Counted from the first letter of the stretch, positions 8,034 through 17,564 are shown. The stretch is DNA of 64,000 nt from CBDCYN01 sp965224205 (GCA_965224205.1 CBDCYN010000025.1:62001-126000), one strand, 5' to 3'. The notes: generated by a model from the letters alone, not told the origin. Numbers and translations are program-made.

Positions 8034-8130
8034 AGCCATGCCGTCGGCGGTTCACCGACCCGTTCAAGCGTGACACGGCCCGGTTTGTGACCCACGCGGG
8101 CTACACGTTCAAAGCCGCGGCTTAAGCGGT
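8034..8130 (+). pseudogene. IS3-type orfA fragment (HTH of a transposase)
   Basis: Translation of the plus strand gives CRRRFTDPFKRDTARFVTHA followed by GYTFKAAA and a stop. This matches the start of IS3-family OrfA proteins (RRRFTxEFKRDAxRLV..GYTFKAAAEAVGV). No start codon, downstream HTH or orfB follows. The flanking bases 7796-8033 are composed of unrelated short frames, one beginning MSGKKRIDNVLN at 7866, possibly another fragment of the same element. Confidence 0.6.
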
Positions 8131-8189
8131 TCTCTGACAGAGCAATCGTATCTTCAAGCCTCCTATGGCTTAGCGTCGATGAAACGACC

Positions 8190-9449
8190 ATGACCAATCC
8201 CGCGCTTACCGCCAACGGATCTTCTACTCAGCCGACCTCACCGTCTGCCGATTCATGGGTTCGAGAAGAGACGACCGCCGAGGTGCTGGTCTACCGTCAT
8301 CGCGCCGCCAGCCAACCGCAGCCCGACGACTGGGCGGATCAGCTGCGGGTCGCGTTGCGTAGCATGCCCGGAGTGGTGCTGGTGGGGGCCAAGCGGCTTT
8401 CGCCCGACGGGCGGGTATTTTCCATGGGTGAGTTCGTGGTCCACCCCAAAGGGTTTCATCACCATGGCAAAGGGGTGATCGCCGCAGCGTACCGGTTCCC
8501 GGTCGAGGTCGACGCGGTCACGGGCGGGGTCTTCGCGGTGGATGCGGCGGCGTTTGAAGCCGCGGGTGGTGTGAGCATTTTACAGGGCAGCCTCGGGGCG
8601 CTGGAATTGTGTTTAAACCTTCGATCTGCCGGGGGGCGTTGTGTCGCCGTGCCTCAGGTGGTGGTCCTTGACACCCACGAGCCTGTACCGACCCCCAAAG
8701 AGCATGACGCGTTTATCGAGCATAGGGGGTTTGATTGGCGGGCGGCGGATCTGGATCGAGTCCGTCAGCAACATGCCGACACCGGGTTGCTGTGGAACGT
8801 GCGGTACCATGCCCGGGCGATGCCGTTCGAAAAATACGTGGAACGGCCGGCGGTGCACTGGGCGAACTACCAAAACGTCGAGGTCTACCGCAAACGGGCC
8901 GACCACATCGCCCAGCTCGTCCACCAGTTGTGCCCTTCGGGAAAGGTCCTGGACCTGGGTTGCGGGGATGGGTTGTTTTCGCACTTATTCGCGTTGCGTG
9001 GCGCGGAAGTGACGGGGGTCGACCCCGAGCCGGTGGCGATCGAGCAAGCGCGTACCCGGACCGCTGACCATGCTTACCCAGGGCCGCGCCCCGGGTTCGT
9101 GGTCGGATCGGGGGATGAGCTGGGTGGACTTGAATCAAGATCGATCGACCTGGTGATCATGCTCGACGTGATCGAGCATCTGCCCAATCCCGTGGCGGTG
9201 TTGCGAGAAGCGGCGCGTGTCTTGAGCCCGGATGGATCGTTGCTGGTCACGACCCCGGCGTGGCAATACGAGGCGTGGTCGGACCCGGTCTACCACGTCA
9301 CCGAGTACAGTCTCGAGGAGTTAATCCGACAGATCGAGGCCGCGACCGGTTTGTCCGTGGTCAACACTGGAAAGATCGGAGGGGTGTATCGAGATCTGAT
9401 TGTCGTAGCGAAAAACTCAAATGCACTCAGCTCTGTCGGAAAACTATAA
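8190..9449 (+). CDS. two-domain protein: glycosyltransferase-like N-terminus and class I methyltransferase
   Basis: Predicted cytoplasmic protein of 419 residues. The N-terminal part (about 35-170) resembles the distal portion of GT2 glycosyltransferases: VVLVGAKRLSPDG, then DAVTGGVFAVDAAAFEAAGG, similar to the acceptor-loop block of that family, but the catalytic DxD half is absent. The C-terminal part (about 245-400) is a Methyltransf_11-type domain: VLDLGCGDGLFSHLF (motif I), VTGVDPEP, and DLVIMLDVIEHLPNPVAVLR. A role in polysaccharide or glycan modification is inferred from this architecture and the FkbM gene upstream. The GC-rich codon use contrasts with that neighbour. Confidence 0.8.
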   Translation: MTNPALTANGSSTQPTSPSADSWVREETTAEVLVYRHRAASQPQPDDWADQLRVALRSMPGVVLVGAKRLSPDGRVFSMGEFVVHPKGFHHHGKGVIAAAYRFPVEVDAVTGGVFAVDAAAFEAAGGVSILQGSLGALELCLNLRSAGGRCVAVPQVVVLDTHEPVPTPKEHDAFIEHRGFDWRAADLDRVRQQHADTGLLWNVRYHARAMPFEKYVERPAVHWANYQNVEVYRKRADHIAQLVHQLCPSGKVLDLGCGDGLFSHLFALRGAEVTGVDPEPVAIEQARTRTADHAYPGPRPGFVVGSGDELGGLESRSIDLVIMLDVIEHLPNPVAVLREAARVLSPDGSLLVTTPAWQYEAWSDPVYHVTEYSLEELIRQIEAATGLSVVNTGKIGGVYRDLIVVAKNSNALSSVGKL

Positions 9450-9450
9450 T

Positions 9451-9480
9451 CGGGTGCCACTGGCTGCTTGTCAGCCCGTG
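9451..9480. repeat. REP-like palindrome, second copy
   Basis: CGGGTGCCACTGGCTGCTTG followed by TCAGCC is the reverse complement of the inner palindrome flank at 6737-6763. The stem CACTGGCTG-CTTGT-CAGCCCGTG has one mismatch. It lies immediately after the stop of the methyltransferase gene. The rest of 9481-9670 shows no gene. Confidence 0.7.
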
Positions 9481-9670
9481 TTGGGTAACCCCAAAGGGCT
9501 TGATCGTATGGTAACCCGATTGATGCATGACGCATGGTTCGGAACATAGGGCTGAAACGCGGACATCTTGAGTGGCGTTCTTGTCAAGCAGTGACGCCTG
9601 GATTCTAAGAGCCGAGCGTATTGACTCTGCTGTGACAGGGTGAGGCCTCGGTTCAGGAAAGGGAACCCAG

Positions 9671-12600
9671 ATGACGCTTCCATATTCAAGGACGTGTGTG
9701 AGACACGGACGGATCCGATATGAGCTGCGCCGGGCTGTTGGTCAGCCAGTGTTGCCAACGAACCCTAGTCGCACGGACAGGCTAACCGCCCAGGGCCCCC
9801 CCCTTCTCACACACGTTCTAAGGTACGGAAAACTTGGCACAACCACTATCGCCTGTGGGTTGCTGTTTGCGACCGTGACGGCCTCGTCGGGACAGATCGC
9901 CACCGACGGGTCGCTGGGGACCGCCGGGGCCATGACGCTAACCGGGCCGGATTTCCAAATCGGAGCGCATCTGGGCCAGACGATCTGCAACCCCACGAAC
10001 ACCTCGTGCAACGTGTTCCACAGCTTTAGCGAATTCAATGTGAACACCGGGCAGACCGCAACGTTTATGGGGCCGGTGGGGATCGACCCGGGGGCGGTGA
10101 ACAACGTCTTGTCGAGGGTGACGGGTGGGTCGCTGTCGAACGTCAACGGGCTGCTGCGCACCTCCGCGATGCCCAACGCGAACTTCTTCTTGATGAACCC
10201 CAACGGAGTGGTGTTCGGGCCCGGCGCGCAGTTGGATGTCGGCGGGTCGTTTGTGGTGACCACGGCTAACGAGCTGCGGCTGGCAGATGGGCAGCTGTTT
10301 GCGTCCGATCCAGCGACCAACCCGGGATCGGACGCGCTGCTGACCACCGCGGCGCCCAGCGCGTTTGGATTCCTTAGTCCCGCCCCTGCGGGTGTGGAGG
10401 TCGATCAAAGCGTTCTCGAGGTCACCCCGAGCAAGGCGGTGACGGTCGTGGGGGGAGATATCACGGTCCGCAGCGGCACAATCACTGCGCCGGGGGGCAG
10501 AGTGAACCTGGTCGCCGGGGCTTCGCCGGGCGAGGTTCAACTCGACGCGACCAACATCGAGGCGGCGTCCCCGACCGATACGTTTACGGAAAAAGCGGAC
10601 GTCACTCTATCATCCCAGGCCACGATCAACGTGGACGGCGATCTAAGCGGGCGCATCGAGGTCTCCGGGGGTAGTTTGCATTTCAATGAAGCCTCCACGG
10701 TCTCGGCCGAAGGGCAAGGGACCATTCCCGATGGAGGAATCGAGCTTCAATTATCGCACACACTGGCGATGACCGATGCCAGTTCTATCAACGTCGGTCC
10801 CAGCGGGCCATCGGGAGCGGGAGGGATACGCATCGAAGCGGATCAGGTTTCGATGGGGGTTACGGATGGCGAGGTATGCGCGTCCCTAGCGGCGGCCGGA
10901 CAATCTTGTATCCCAAGTATATTAAGCATCAACTCCAGCCAGGGGCGTGGCGGGGATATCCAGATCCAAGCCAGCAGTATGTCGATAAGCCCCGGGATGG
11001 TCTGGGCGATTCACCTCGCACCCGGCGAAGGGCGGGGCGGGAATATCGACATCGACTTGACCGGATCGTTATCGCTTGAAGCTGGGGATATCTTTAGCTT
11101 TTCATTTTCCGATAGCGTCGAGGCTACAGGCCATACCCACATCAAAGCCAGTGACGTCACCCTGGCCAGTGCAAGCCGGATTTTTGTCAGTACGCTAGGA
11201 GAAAGCGAAGGGGGAAGAATCGACATCCACGCCGACAGTATGGTGGTCACCGGGCTCGACACTCAAATCTCAAGCCTGACCGCTGACAGCGGCGCCGGGG
11301 GAGACATACAGATTCAAGTCAGCGACTTGACCGTCCAAGACACCGCGGTCATCTCTGCTTTTGCAGATAGCTCCGGCCCCGGCGGGGAGATTAAGATCAA
11401 CGCCCTTGAGCACGTCCTGATCGACAGCGGCAACGTGACGACCTCATCCGACGGAACCGGACCCGGCGGGAATATCGAGATCGATACCCCCGACCTTATC
11501 GTGCAAAACGACAGCTTTATTGCGAGTATCACCAATGAGTCCAGCTCAGCGCCCGGCGGCGATATCGTTTTTAACGTCGAGGGTATGTTAGTCACCCATG
11601 AGGATGCTTTGATCCAGGCTCAGACGAGGGGTTCGGGCTTAGGCGGAAGTATTGCGATCAACGCCTCGACCGTCACGCTAGAGGACGGGGCACAACTATC
11701 GACCGGGACGTGGGGACTGGCACAGGGTGGGCAGATCGATATTCAAGCCAACGGGCAAGTAACGCTCGCGGATAACGCCTTGATCGTCGCGGGCGACCAG
11801 TCGGTTGCCGAAGGGGCCATGGCCGGGGATATCGTGATCGAATCAGCCGACCTTGAATTGCGCCGGGGCAGTCATATCCAAACGCAAGCCAATGGCCCCG
11901 GCACCGGAGGAGATATCGTCGTGATTGCACCGCACATCCTTATCCGCGGGGGAGAGGAAATCGAACATGCGTCGATCATCGAGACGATCGTAGATAGCGG
12001 CGGCCAAGGGGGCGACATTGACCTCCATACGGTTGATCTCGAAATATTGCCGGGGGGTACGATCGAGACACTCGCCGTTAGACCCGGCAACGGCGGCGAT
12101 ATCGAGATCCACGCCGACCGGATCCTGATCGATGCCGAAGGGGGTATCCTTCCGGCGGGTATTATGGGAGGTTCGTTTGAAGAAGGGGGAACCAGTGGTA
12201 GTGTGACGATCTCGACGGGCCGTTTGGATCTGCTTAGCGGTGGTCTAATATTCACGGGTTCTTCCACACAAGGCGATAGCGGCCACATCGATATCACCGC
12301 CCGGCACATCCGGATCGATCAGGTGGTCGAGTCGTTTTTCGCCACCGGGCTGTTCACCCGAACAGAAGGGCGAGCAGCAGCCGGAGTGGGCGGGGCCATC
12401 ACCGTCACGACTGATACCCTTGAACTGGCCAACGGGGGGCAGATCAACGCTTCGAGCTTGAGCCAAGGCCAAGCCGGCGGCGTCACGATCAACGCCGCCG
12501 ACGTGTGGATCGACGGCGAGGGATCGATCATCACCACCCAAGCCCTGGCTAGGCCGATCCGTGGGGCGGATCTTTCCTTGACCCTCGACCTCACCCACCC

Positions 12601-13924
12601 CGCCGTCGTGGATCTCACCGCGGTCCTGGAAAGCCCCACCGGCACCCGTGTCGTTCTGTTCTCAGAGCTTGATGTCCGAAGCGGACTCGAGGATGTCAGA
12701 GATGTGACGTTCAATGACCGTGGACGCGTGACCTCCGATCGTGGGATCGCGTTTTTCACCGGGATGTTTGGTCCGTCTGATCCGTTTTCCACATTCATCG
12801 ACGAACCAACGAACGGGGTCTGGACGTTGGAGATCACCGATGGGTTCGCGCCCAGCGACGGCTCGCTCGAGGCCTGGTCGTTGACCGTGGGCGATCTGGT
12901 GTTTGACTCTTCTGATCTGGGCCAGACCATTACCGACACGGCAGTGGTACGCTCCATCGTGTTGGTCGACGCCGGGTTGGGAGCAACCATTGAGACCGCG
13001 TTTGAAAGCGGGGCCGGCGACGGCGGGGATGTGGTCATGAACGTCGGGTCTTTGGAGCTTAGCCACGGCGGGGCGGTCTCGGCATCGACCGAAGGGACTG
13101 GGTCGGGGGGGAATGTGATCATCACCGCCGAGGATTTTTTGGCTTTCGCTGGTGGCCGTGTCGAGAGCGTCAGCACCGACCTGGGCCCGGCCGGGGGTGT
13201 GGTGGTGTTGGCCAGCCAGGGTGTGACCCTGCGTGATCATGCGGTCATCGCCACGTCGGGCGACCGCTCAGACGCTGGGGATATCTCAATCACGTCCGCC
13301 ACTTCGATCGACGTCTACGATTCGCGGATCTCCACCGAAGCCGGGGCCAATGGCGGTGACATCAAGCTCACCGCCCCGGACCGTGTGCGGATCGTCGACA
13401 GCACGATCACGGGACGCGCCGGGGAAGACGGTGGACGGATCGAGATTGACCCCCGGTTTGTGATTCTTCAAAGCAGCGTGATCGACGGCCGGGCTGAGGG
13501 GCAACCGGTGCAAGTCGTGATCGACCCCAACGCGTCGTTCTTGAACTCTGATAGCCAGATCCTCACCACCGCTGCGTCTCTTCCGCCAGAATTAGATCTA
13601 TCCGGTGGTTTGAGCAGTTTCCCAATCTTCCTGATGGCGAGTTCTCAGGTCCAGCTTGATCCGGGCTGTGCCGTGAGATTCGCGGGTAACCTCAGCTACT
13701 TTACCCGGCAGGGCCAAGGGGGTTTGCCGCTTAGCATTGACGGCTGGGTGCCCGTGATTGACTTGGTCCGCTTCCGCAGCGGGTCGTCCTCCGGTGAAAC
13801 CCGCGATCGACCGGGCATGGCGGAAAACGCTCCAGGACAAGCCCCTCGAGATCAATCCCCTCAGAAGCGCAGCCCCTCACCGCAACGCCGACGTGCAGGT
13901 CTGCCGCGGCTGGGTCACCGCTAG
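9671..13924 (+). CDS. filamentous-haemagglutinin-type (two-partner secretion) exoprotein with embedded P-domain
   Basis: Very large exported protein (up to 1417 residues). A signal-peptide-like segment (TTTIACGLLFATVTASSG) lies at residues 56-75 behind an unusually long charged N-region, so either an extended signal peptide is used or translation starts downstream of 9671. Residues about 77-300 form a TPS/haemagglutination domain: FHSFSEFNVNTGQTATF, NVLSRVTGG, NFFLMNPNGVVFGPGA, LDVGGSFVVTTA. Residues 300-960 are beta-helix repeats with a GGDIQI/GGNIEI core. Residues about 966-1075 resemble a proprotein-convertase P-domain (LTAVLESPTGTRVVLF, NGVWTLEITDGF). The beta-helix resumes after it, and the C-terminus (DPGCAVRFAGNLSYFTRQGQ) resembles cyanobacterial haemagglutinin-like proteins. 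No TpsB transporter gene is in the window. Confidence 0.88.
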   Translation: MTLPYSRTCVRHGRIRYELRRAVGQPVLPTNPSRTDRLTAQGPPLLTHVLRYGKLGTTTIACGLLFATVTASSGQIATDGSLGTAGAMTLTGPDFQIGAHLGQTICNPTNTSCNVFHSFSEFNVNTGQTATFMGPVGIDPGAVNNVLSRVTGGSLSNVNGLLRTSAMPNANFFLMNPNGVVFGPGAQLDVGGSFVVTTANELRLADGQLFASDPATNPGSDALLTTAAPSAFGFLSPAPAGVEVDQSVLEVTPSKAVTVVGGDITVRSGTITAPGGRVNLVAGASPGEVQLDATNIEAASPTDTFTEKADVTLSSQATINVDGDLSGRIEVSGGSLHFNEASTVSAEGQGTIPDGGIELQLSHTLAMTDASSINVGPSGPSGAGGIRIEADQVSMGVTDGEVCASLAAAGQSCIPSILSINSSQGRGGDIQIQASSMSISPGMVWAIHLAPGEGRGGNIDIDLTGSLSLEAGDIFSFSFSDSVEATGHTHIKASDVTLASASRIFVSTLGESEGGRIDIHADSMVVTGLDTQISSLTADSGAGGDIQIQVSDLTVQDTAVISAFADSSGPGGEIKINALEHVLIDSGNVTTSSDGTGPGGNIEIDTPDLIVQNDSFIASITNESSSAPGGDIVFNVEGMLVTHEDALIQAQTRGSGLGGSIAINASTVTLEDGAQLSTGTWGLAQGGQIDIQANGQVTLADNALIVAGDQSVAEGAMAGDIVIESADLELRRGSHIQTQANGPGTGGDIVVIAPHILIRGGEEIEHASIIETIVDSGGQGGDIDLHTVDLEILPGGTIETLAVRPGNGGDIEIHADRILIDAEGGILPAGIMGGSFEEGGTSGSVTISTGRLDLLSGGLIFTGSSTQGDSGHIDITARHIRIDQVVESFFATGLFTRTEGRAAAGVGGAITVTTDTLELANGGQINASSLSQGQAGGVTINAADVWIDGEGSIITTQALARPIRGADLSLTLDLTHPAVVDLTAVLESPTGTRVVLFSELDVRSGLEDVRDVTFNDRGRVTSDRGIAFFTGMFGPSDPFSTFIDEPTNGVWTLEITDGFAPSDGSLEAWSLTVGDLVFDSSDLGQTITDTAVVRSIVLVDAGLGATIETAFESGAGDGGDVVMNVGSLELSHGGAVSASTEGTGSGGNVIITAEDFLAFAGGRVESVSTDLGPAGGVVVLASQGVTLRDHAVIATSGDRSDAGDISITSATSIDVYDSRISTEAGANGGDIKLTAPDRVRIVDSTITGRAGEDGGRIEIDPRFVILQSSVIDGRAEGQPVQVVIDPNASFLNSDSQILTTAASLPPELDLSGGLSSFPIFLMASSQVQLDPGCAVRFAGNLSYFTRQGQGGLPLSIDGWVPVIDLVRFRSGSSSGETRDRPGMAENAPGQAPRDQSPQKRSPSPQRRRAGLPRLGHR

Positions 13925-13975
13925 GTATTCACGGGAGCGCCGCAGATCAAGCATTCATTGAGCGTTGACGCCCCA

Positions 13976-15841
13976 TCAATCAAATGCCGCCAGGCTCGCG
14001 GGCAGGTTGTCTTCTTCCATAAATATGATCGTGCCCAGGTCCTGGGTCGATAGGTTCATGCCCGATCCAATCGCGGCCCCGGTGGTGAAATCCATCGGAT
14101 AAAGCTGGTCGCCGATCATGGTAAAACCGCACAACGTGGGGCCGGCAAACTCCAGGCCGGTCATCTGCGCGTCGGGCATCGAGCCTAGTAGTGTTTCGGT
14201 CTGCTCGTACGGGTTGAGCTCGTAGAGCTGCCCATCGTGGGCGGCGTAGAACAGCCCGTTGTGCGAGGCCGCGAGTCCGTCGTACACCCGGTCGAGGGTC
14301 ATGATCTGCTCGAACCCCCCGGTGATGGAGTGGACCTTGACCAGGCGACTGGCCGGACCGGCGGCGGCGTCGTCATCGTCGTCTTCGTCTTCGAGATCCG
14401 CGGGGTCTTTGGCGAGGGTCACGAGCACGATCAGGTCTTGGAAGTCGGCCGCGGAGCTGCCCAGGTTGGTAGTGCCCAGTTCATAGAGAAAGATCGCCTG
14501 GTTCTCGTCAAGGATCACCGTGCCGGTGTCCTGGTCGACGTAGTCCATGACAAAATCCAGGATCTCGCTCTGGCTCATGAATTGGTCGATGTTGGGCACA
14601 CTGTCGCCGTGGCGAAGGACCAGCAGGTTGTCCGGGTTGGTGTTCGAGGTGACCGTCAGGTAAGTATTCCAATGAAAATTCTTTTTGCCGCTGTGCCAGC
14701 TGTGTTTCTTGAGCCACGACCTGCCCGCGACGGTGATCGGGGTGCCCGCGGGGTAGATGCTGGGCAGGATATGTTTGCGGGGATTGTGATCATCATTGAC
14801 GTTGGCGGAGACCGCCTTGTCAAAAGCTCCGAAGGGGGTGATCGGCGTGGTGCCAATCGTGATCTCGGTGGTGACCGGGACATCGTACGCTCCCCCGGCG
14901 TTGATCGCGGCGCCCAGCACCGTCACCTTCGCGGCGAAGTCCTCGAGCGGCACGACCGTGTCGTCGATGATGTCGAAGGCGACGTTGACTTCCTCGGTGC
15001 TCTCAATGTTCTGTAGTGCGAACAAGCCCTGATACCCGAAAGTATCGCCGCCCTCGTGGATCACGGCGCTTCCGGCGTCGAGGATCTCCATCCACCAGTA
15101 GCCCATGGCTTTGCCCGAGCCGTTGATGTGGTCGTTGTAGATCTTCACGTCCATGGTCCCGCCCGACAACACGTATGTATGGTCGTTCTGGATGTCGTAA
15201 GAGGTGCCGAAGACATAGAGGTCGCTCTGGCTGCCGCTGCCCTTGGGCCTGACGCGGACGTAATGGGCGGGGCCCTGGTAGTACATGCCGCTAGCGTCGA
15301 CGGGGCTGTCCTGGTGCAGGTCGTCGCGGGTGATCTGGGTCGAGTCGGGCTTGATCAGCTTAAACTCGTTGCTGGGGCTGTTGTTGGGGTTGATGTTGAT
15401 CTTGCCGGTGATCTGATCGCCGCCTTCGTCGAGCTCGCCGTCGCTGTCTTTCCAGGAGATCGTCGCCCCGGTGACCTGCCCCGGCCCCAACGATTGGCCC
15501 ATGACCTGGGCTTCTGCGGTCTCGCTGTTGATATAGAGCAGGCGGGTCTCGTTGGTGGTGGGATCGGTGTAGAACCCGAAGAGGTTGAGGTTGTCCGGGA
15601 CGTGGGCGGCGCCGTGGATACCGGAAAAAATCGCGCCCGATCCGTCTTGGACGGTGCCGATCGACTCAAATTTGGCGTCGGCGAAGGTATAGCGGATCAG
15701 CTGATCGGCGTCGTTGACCCCGTAGAGCACGTAATGATCAAGCAGCCCGCCGCCGGCGGTCTGAGCTTGCGCTGAATGGGCCACCCCAACCGATACCGAA
15801 AATCCACAAGCCAAAAGGGTTCGCGTCCTACTAAACATCAT
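13976..15841 (-). CDS. exported protein of unknown function
   Basis: I do not recognise a family. From ATG 15841 the protein is 621 residues with a clear signal peptide (MMFSRTRTLLACGFSVSVGV..AHSAQAQ). The frame stays open upstream to 16165, but that extension has no ribosome-binding support and would bury the signal peptide, so it is rejected. The N- and C-terminal parts look like a beta-propeller of the kind summarising elapsed values (YVLYGVNDADQLIRYTF near the start; GLFYAAHDGQLYELNPYEQ and GDQLYPMDFTTG near the end). The middle has beta-sandwich-like segments and an acidic run (EDEDDDDDAA). No PEP-CTERM tail. It is convergent with the haemagglutinin-type gene, 51 bp apart. Confidence 0.75.
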   Translation of the reverse strand: MMFSRTRTLLACGFSVSVGVAHSAQAQTAGGGLLDHYVLYGVNDADQLIRYTFADAKFESIGTVQDGSGAIFSGIHGAAHVPDNLNLFGFYTDPTTNETRLLYINSETAEAQVMGQSLGPGQVTGATISWKDSDGELDEGGDQITGKININPNNSPSNEFKLIKPDSTQITRDDLHQDSPVDASGMYYQGPAHYVRVRPKGSGSQSDLYVFGTSYDIQNDHTYVLSGGTMDVKIYNDHINGSGKAMGYWWMEILDAGSAVIHEGGDTFGYQGLFALQNIESTEEVNVAFDIIDDTVVPLEDFAAKVTVLGAAINAGGAYDVPVTTEITIGTTPITPFGAFDKAVSANVNDDHNPRKHILPSIYPAGTPITVAGRSWLKKHSWHSGKKNFHWNTYLTVTSNTNPDNLLVLRHGDSVPNIDQFMSQSEILDFVMDYVDQDTGTVILDENQAIFLYELGTTNLGSSAADFQDLIVLVTLAKDPADLEDEDDDDDAAAGPASRLVKVHSITGGFEQIMTLDRVYDGLAASHNGLFYAAHDGQLYELNPYEQTETLLGSMPDAQMTGLEFAGPTLCGFTMIGDQLYPMDFTTGAAIGSGMNLSTQDLGTIIFMEEDNLPASLAAFD

Positions 15842-16203
15842 GGTCGGTTTCCCGTGTTGCCCCCTGATTATTAAATCACCCAGCGCAGACCAGTCCCACG
15901 GACGACTAGGACACATCCTTGGTCTAACGCTACGTTGTTCTGCCCTGGTTTGGGTTTCTCGGCGCCTCGTCGAGCCTGTTCGCCGGCGGTTGTCCGTTCC
16001 GGCTCGTCGCTGTCGCCCCTGGGTCGCTGCGGTGTGGATCCGTTGATGATCATGCAGCCAACAATAACCAAACGATACAACCGCCGAGATAGCCAGTGTG
16101 ACCGGGAATATTTTTCTGGTGAAATGGTGATCTGAACCCTTGATCTTGGTCCAGAACGGGTGCAAGTTTTGGGATTGGTTTTTGCATCCGGATCAAGGAG
16201 TTC
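15842..16203. other. intergenic stretch without a recognisable gene
   Basis: 360 bases between the exported protein and the IS3 remnant. Minus-strand frames remain open but show no motif or ribosome binding site. Bases from about 16133 may be the left end of the older IS3 element, since a Shine-Dalgarno-like AAGGAG at 16195 precedes its orfA start. Confidence 0.5.
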
Positions 16204-16306
16204 ATGATGAAGCGGAAGCGGTTTACGGAATCTCAGATCGCGTTTGCTCTGCGTCAGGCTGAGTCGGGCACGTCGGTATCTTCGATCCTGCGGAAGATGC
16301 AGATCT
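16204..16306 (+). pseudogene. truncated IS3-family orfA
   Basis: MKRKRFTESQIAFALRQAES followed by GTSVSSILRKMQI is the N-terminus of an IS3-family OrfA with its HTH start. It is cut at 16306 by the terminal repeat of a second IS3-family element. The remainder of orfA and all of orfB are absent on the far side (17632 onward), so insertion was accompanied or followed by deletion. Confidence 0.82.
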
Positions 16307-16335
16307 TGACCCCCTCGGGATTTTTGTACCAGTGT

Positions 16336-17259
16336 TTATGAGAGAATCGGTGTGTGTTGATCCGCCTGGTGGGTCGGAGGGAGGGGCGCAGCCCCGACCG
16401 GAGAGCCACCAGGCGACGCGGCCGGGAACGCCCCGGCCAATGGTTCTTCTAAACTCGCCGCAAACGCGGCGGGGGTTTGCCAATCCAGTGACGAGTGCGG
16501 GCGGCGGTGGTTGTAATCGAGTCGCCACTCATCGAGTACGTACCTGGCTTCGGCCAAGCTCAAGAACAACTCGCCGTTGAGCAGTTCGTCTCGTAGCTTG
16601 CCGTTGAATGACTCCACGTAGGCGTTCTCCCAAGGGCTGGCTTTGTTGATATACAAGGTACGCACCACCGCTCGTTCCAGCCAGCGTCGGACTTCTTTGG
16701 CGATGAACTCGGGGCCATTGTCACTTCGGATGTGGCCCGGTGCCCCACGCACCGCGAACAAGTACTGCAGCGTCAAGATCACGTCCTTGGCTGTGAATGA
16801 TCGGCCCGCTTCGATGGCCAAACACTCGCGGGTGTACTCATCGATCACCACCAACAGCTTCAGCTGCTTGCCGTCTTCGGTCCGTTCGGTCACGAAGTCG
16901 TACGACCAGACGTGATTGCGGTGGGTGGGGCGATAACGGATACAGCCGTTGCCGCTGTGGCCCGGTAAACGTCGGCGTTTTCGCTGTTTCTTAGGCACCT
17001 GCATGTGTTCTTGTTTCCATAACCGGTGGACACGGCCCAAGCCCACCGACCCATCCGATGCGTTAAGCATCGGCTGCACCCGCTTGCAGCCGAACCGTGG
17101 ACGCTCGTCGGCGATCCGCCGCATCGCCTCGATCAACGCCCGATCTTTCTCCGGTTGCTTAGGTAGGTAACGCTGCGTGCTACGGGGTTGGCCCAACGCC
17201 TTACAGGCACGACGCTGCGAGATCTTGTCACGCCCCAAACGACGACGCACCGAGTCCAC
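16336..17259 (-). CDS. IS3-family transposase orfB (DDE integrase core)
   Basis: Catalytic part of the IS3-family transposase, 307 residues from GTG 17259. It has an HTH_21 region (RPRFGCKRVQPMLN), then an rve integrase core: HVWSYDFVTERTEDGKQL (first Asp), HIRSDNGPEFIAKEVR (second Asp), and ENAYVESFNGKLRDELLN (Glu). The frame is open upstream of 17259 in the -1 frame relative to orfA (KLVDPERRRRAV), so the usual product is likely an OrfAB fusion made by a -1 ribosomal frameshift near 17290. The domain is uninterrupted, so this copy may be active. Confidence 0.92.
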   Translation of the reverse strand: MDSVRRRLGRDKISQRRACKALGQPRSTQRYLPKQPEKDRALIEAMRRIADERPRFGCKRVQPMLNASDGSVGLGRVHRLWKQEHMQVPKKQRKRRRLPGHSGNGCIRYRPTHRNHVWSYDFVTERTEDGKQLKLLVVIDEYTRECLAIEAGRSFTAKDVILTLQYLFAVRGAPGHIRSDNGPEFIAKEVRRWLERAVVRTLYINKASPWENAYVESFNGKLRDELLNGELFLSLAEARYVLDEWRLDYNHRRPHSSLDWQTPAAFAASLEEPLAGAFPAASPGGSPVGAAPLPPTHQADQHTPILS

Positions 17260-17282
17260 GGCTCGACGCCGACGCTCGGGGT

Positions 17283-17564
17283 CTACAAGTTTGGGCGGGC
17301 TGCCTCCTTGAGGATCGCCATGTCCAACGCTTGGTCGGCGACGAGCTTCTTGAGCCGGGTGTTCTCCTTCTCAAGGGCTCTGAGCTGTTTGGCCATCTGC
17401 GGGTCCATCCCGCCGTATTTCGTCCGCCAACGATAGTACGTCTGCTGGCTGATGCCCAGCTGCCGGCACACCGCAGGCACCTTCTGGCCTTTGCCAAGTT
17501 CCACGTCCGCCGCACGCAACTTCGCCACGATCTGTTCCGGCATCAATCGCTTCTTCATGAGCAA
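17283..17564 (-). CDS. IS3-family transposase orfA
   Basis: DNA-binding subunit of the IS3 element, 93 residues. It contains the HTH (KVPAVCRQLGISQQTYYRWR) and a leucine-zipper-like helix (MAKQLRALEKENTRLKKLVA) that in this family mediates oligomerisation. It stops at TAG (17285-17283) within the overlap with the -1 frame of orfB. The start could also be the ATG at 17558. Confidence 0.92.
   Translation of the reverse strand: MLMKKRLMPEQIVAKLRAADVELGKGQKVPAVCRQLGISQQTYYRWRTKYGGMDPQMAKQLRALEKENTRLKKLVADQALDMAILKEAARPNL

Noticed and set aside
12319..13176. 285-residue minus-strand frame inside the haemagglutinin-type gene
   Set aside because: Antisense shadow of a repetitive GC-rich gene with no recognisable motif.
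15842..16165. Upstream extension of the exported protein at 13976
   Set aside because: It would place a signal peptide internally and lacks a ribosome binding site; the MMFSRT start explains the protein better.
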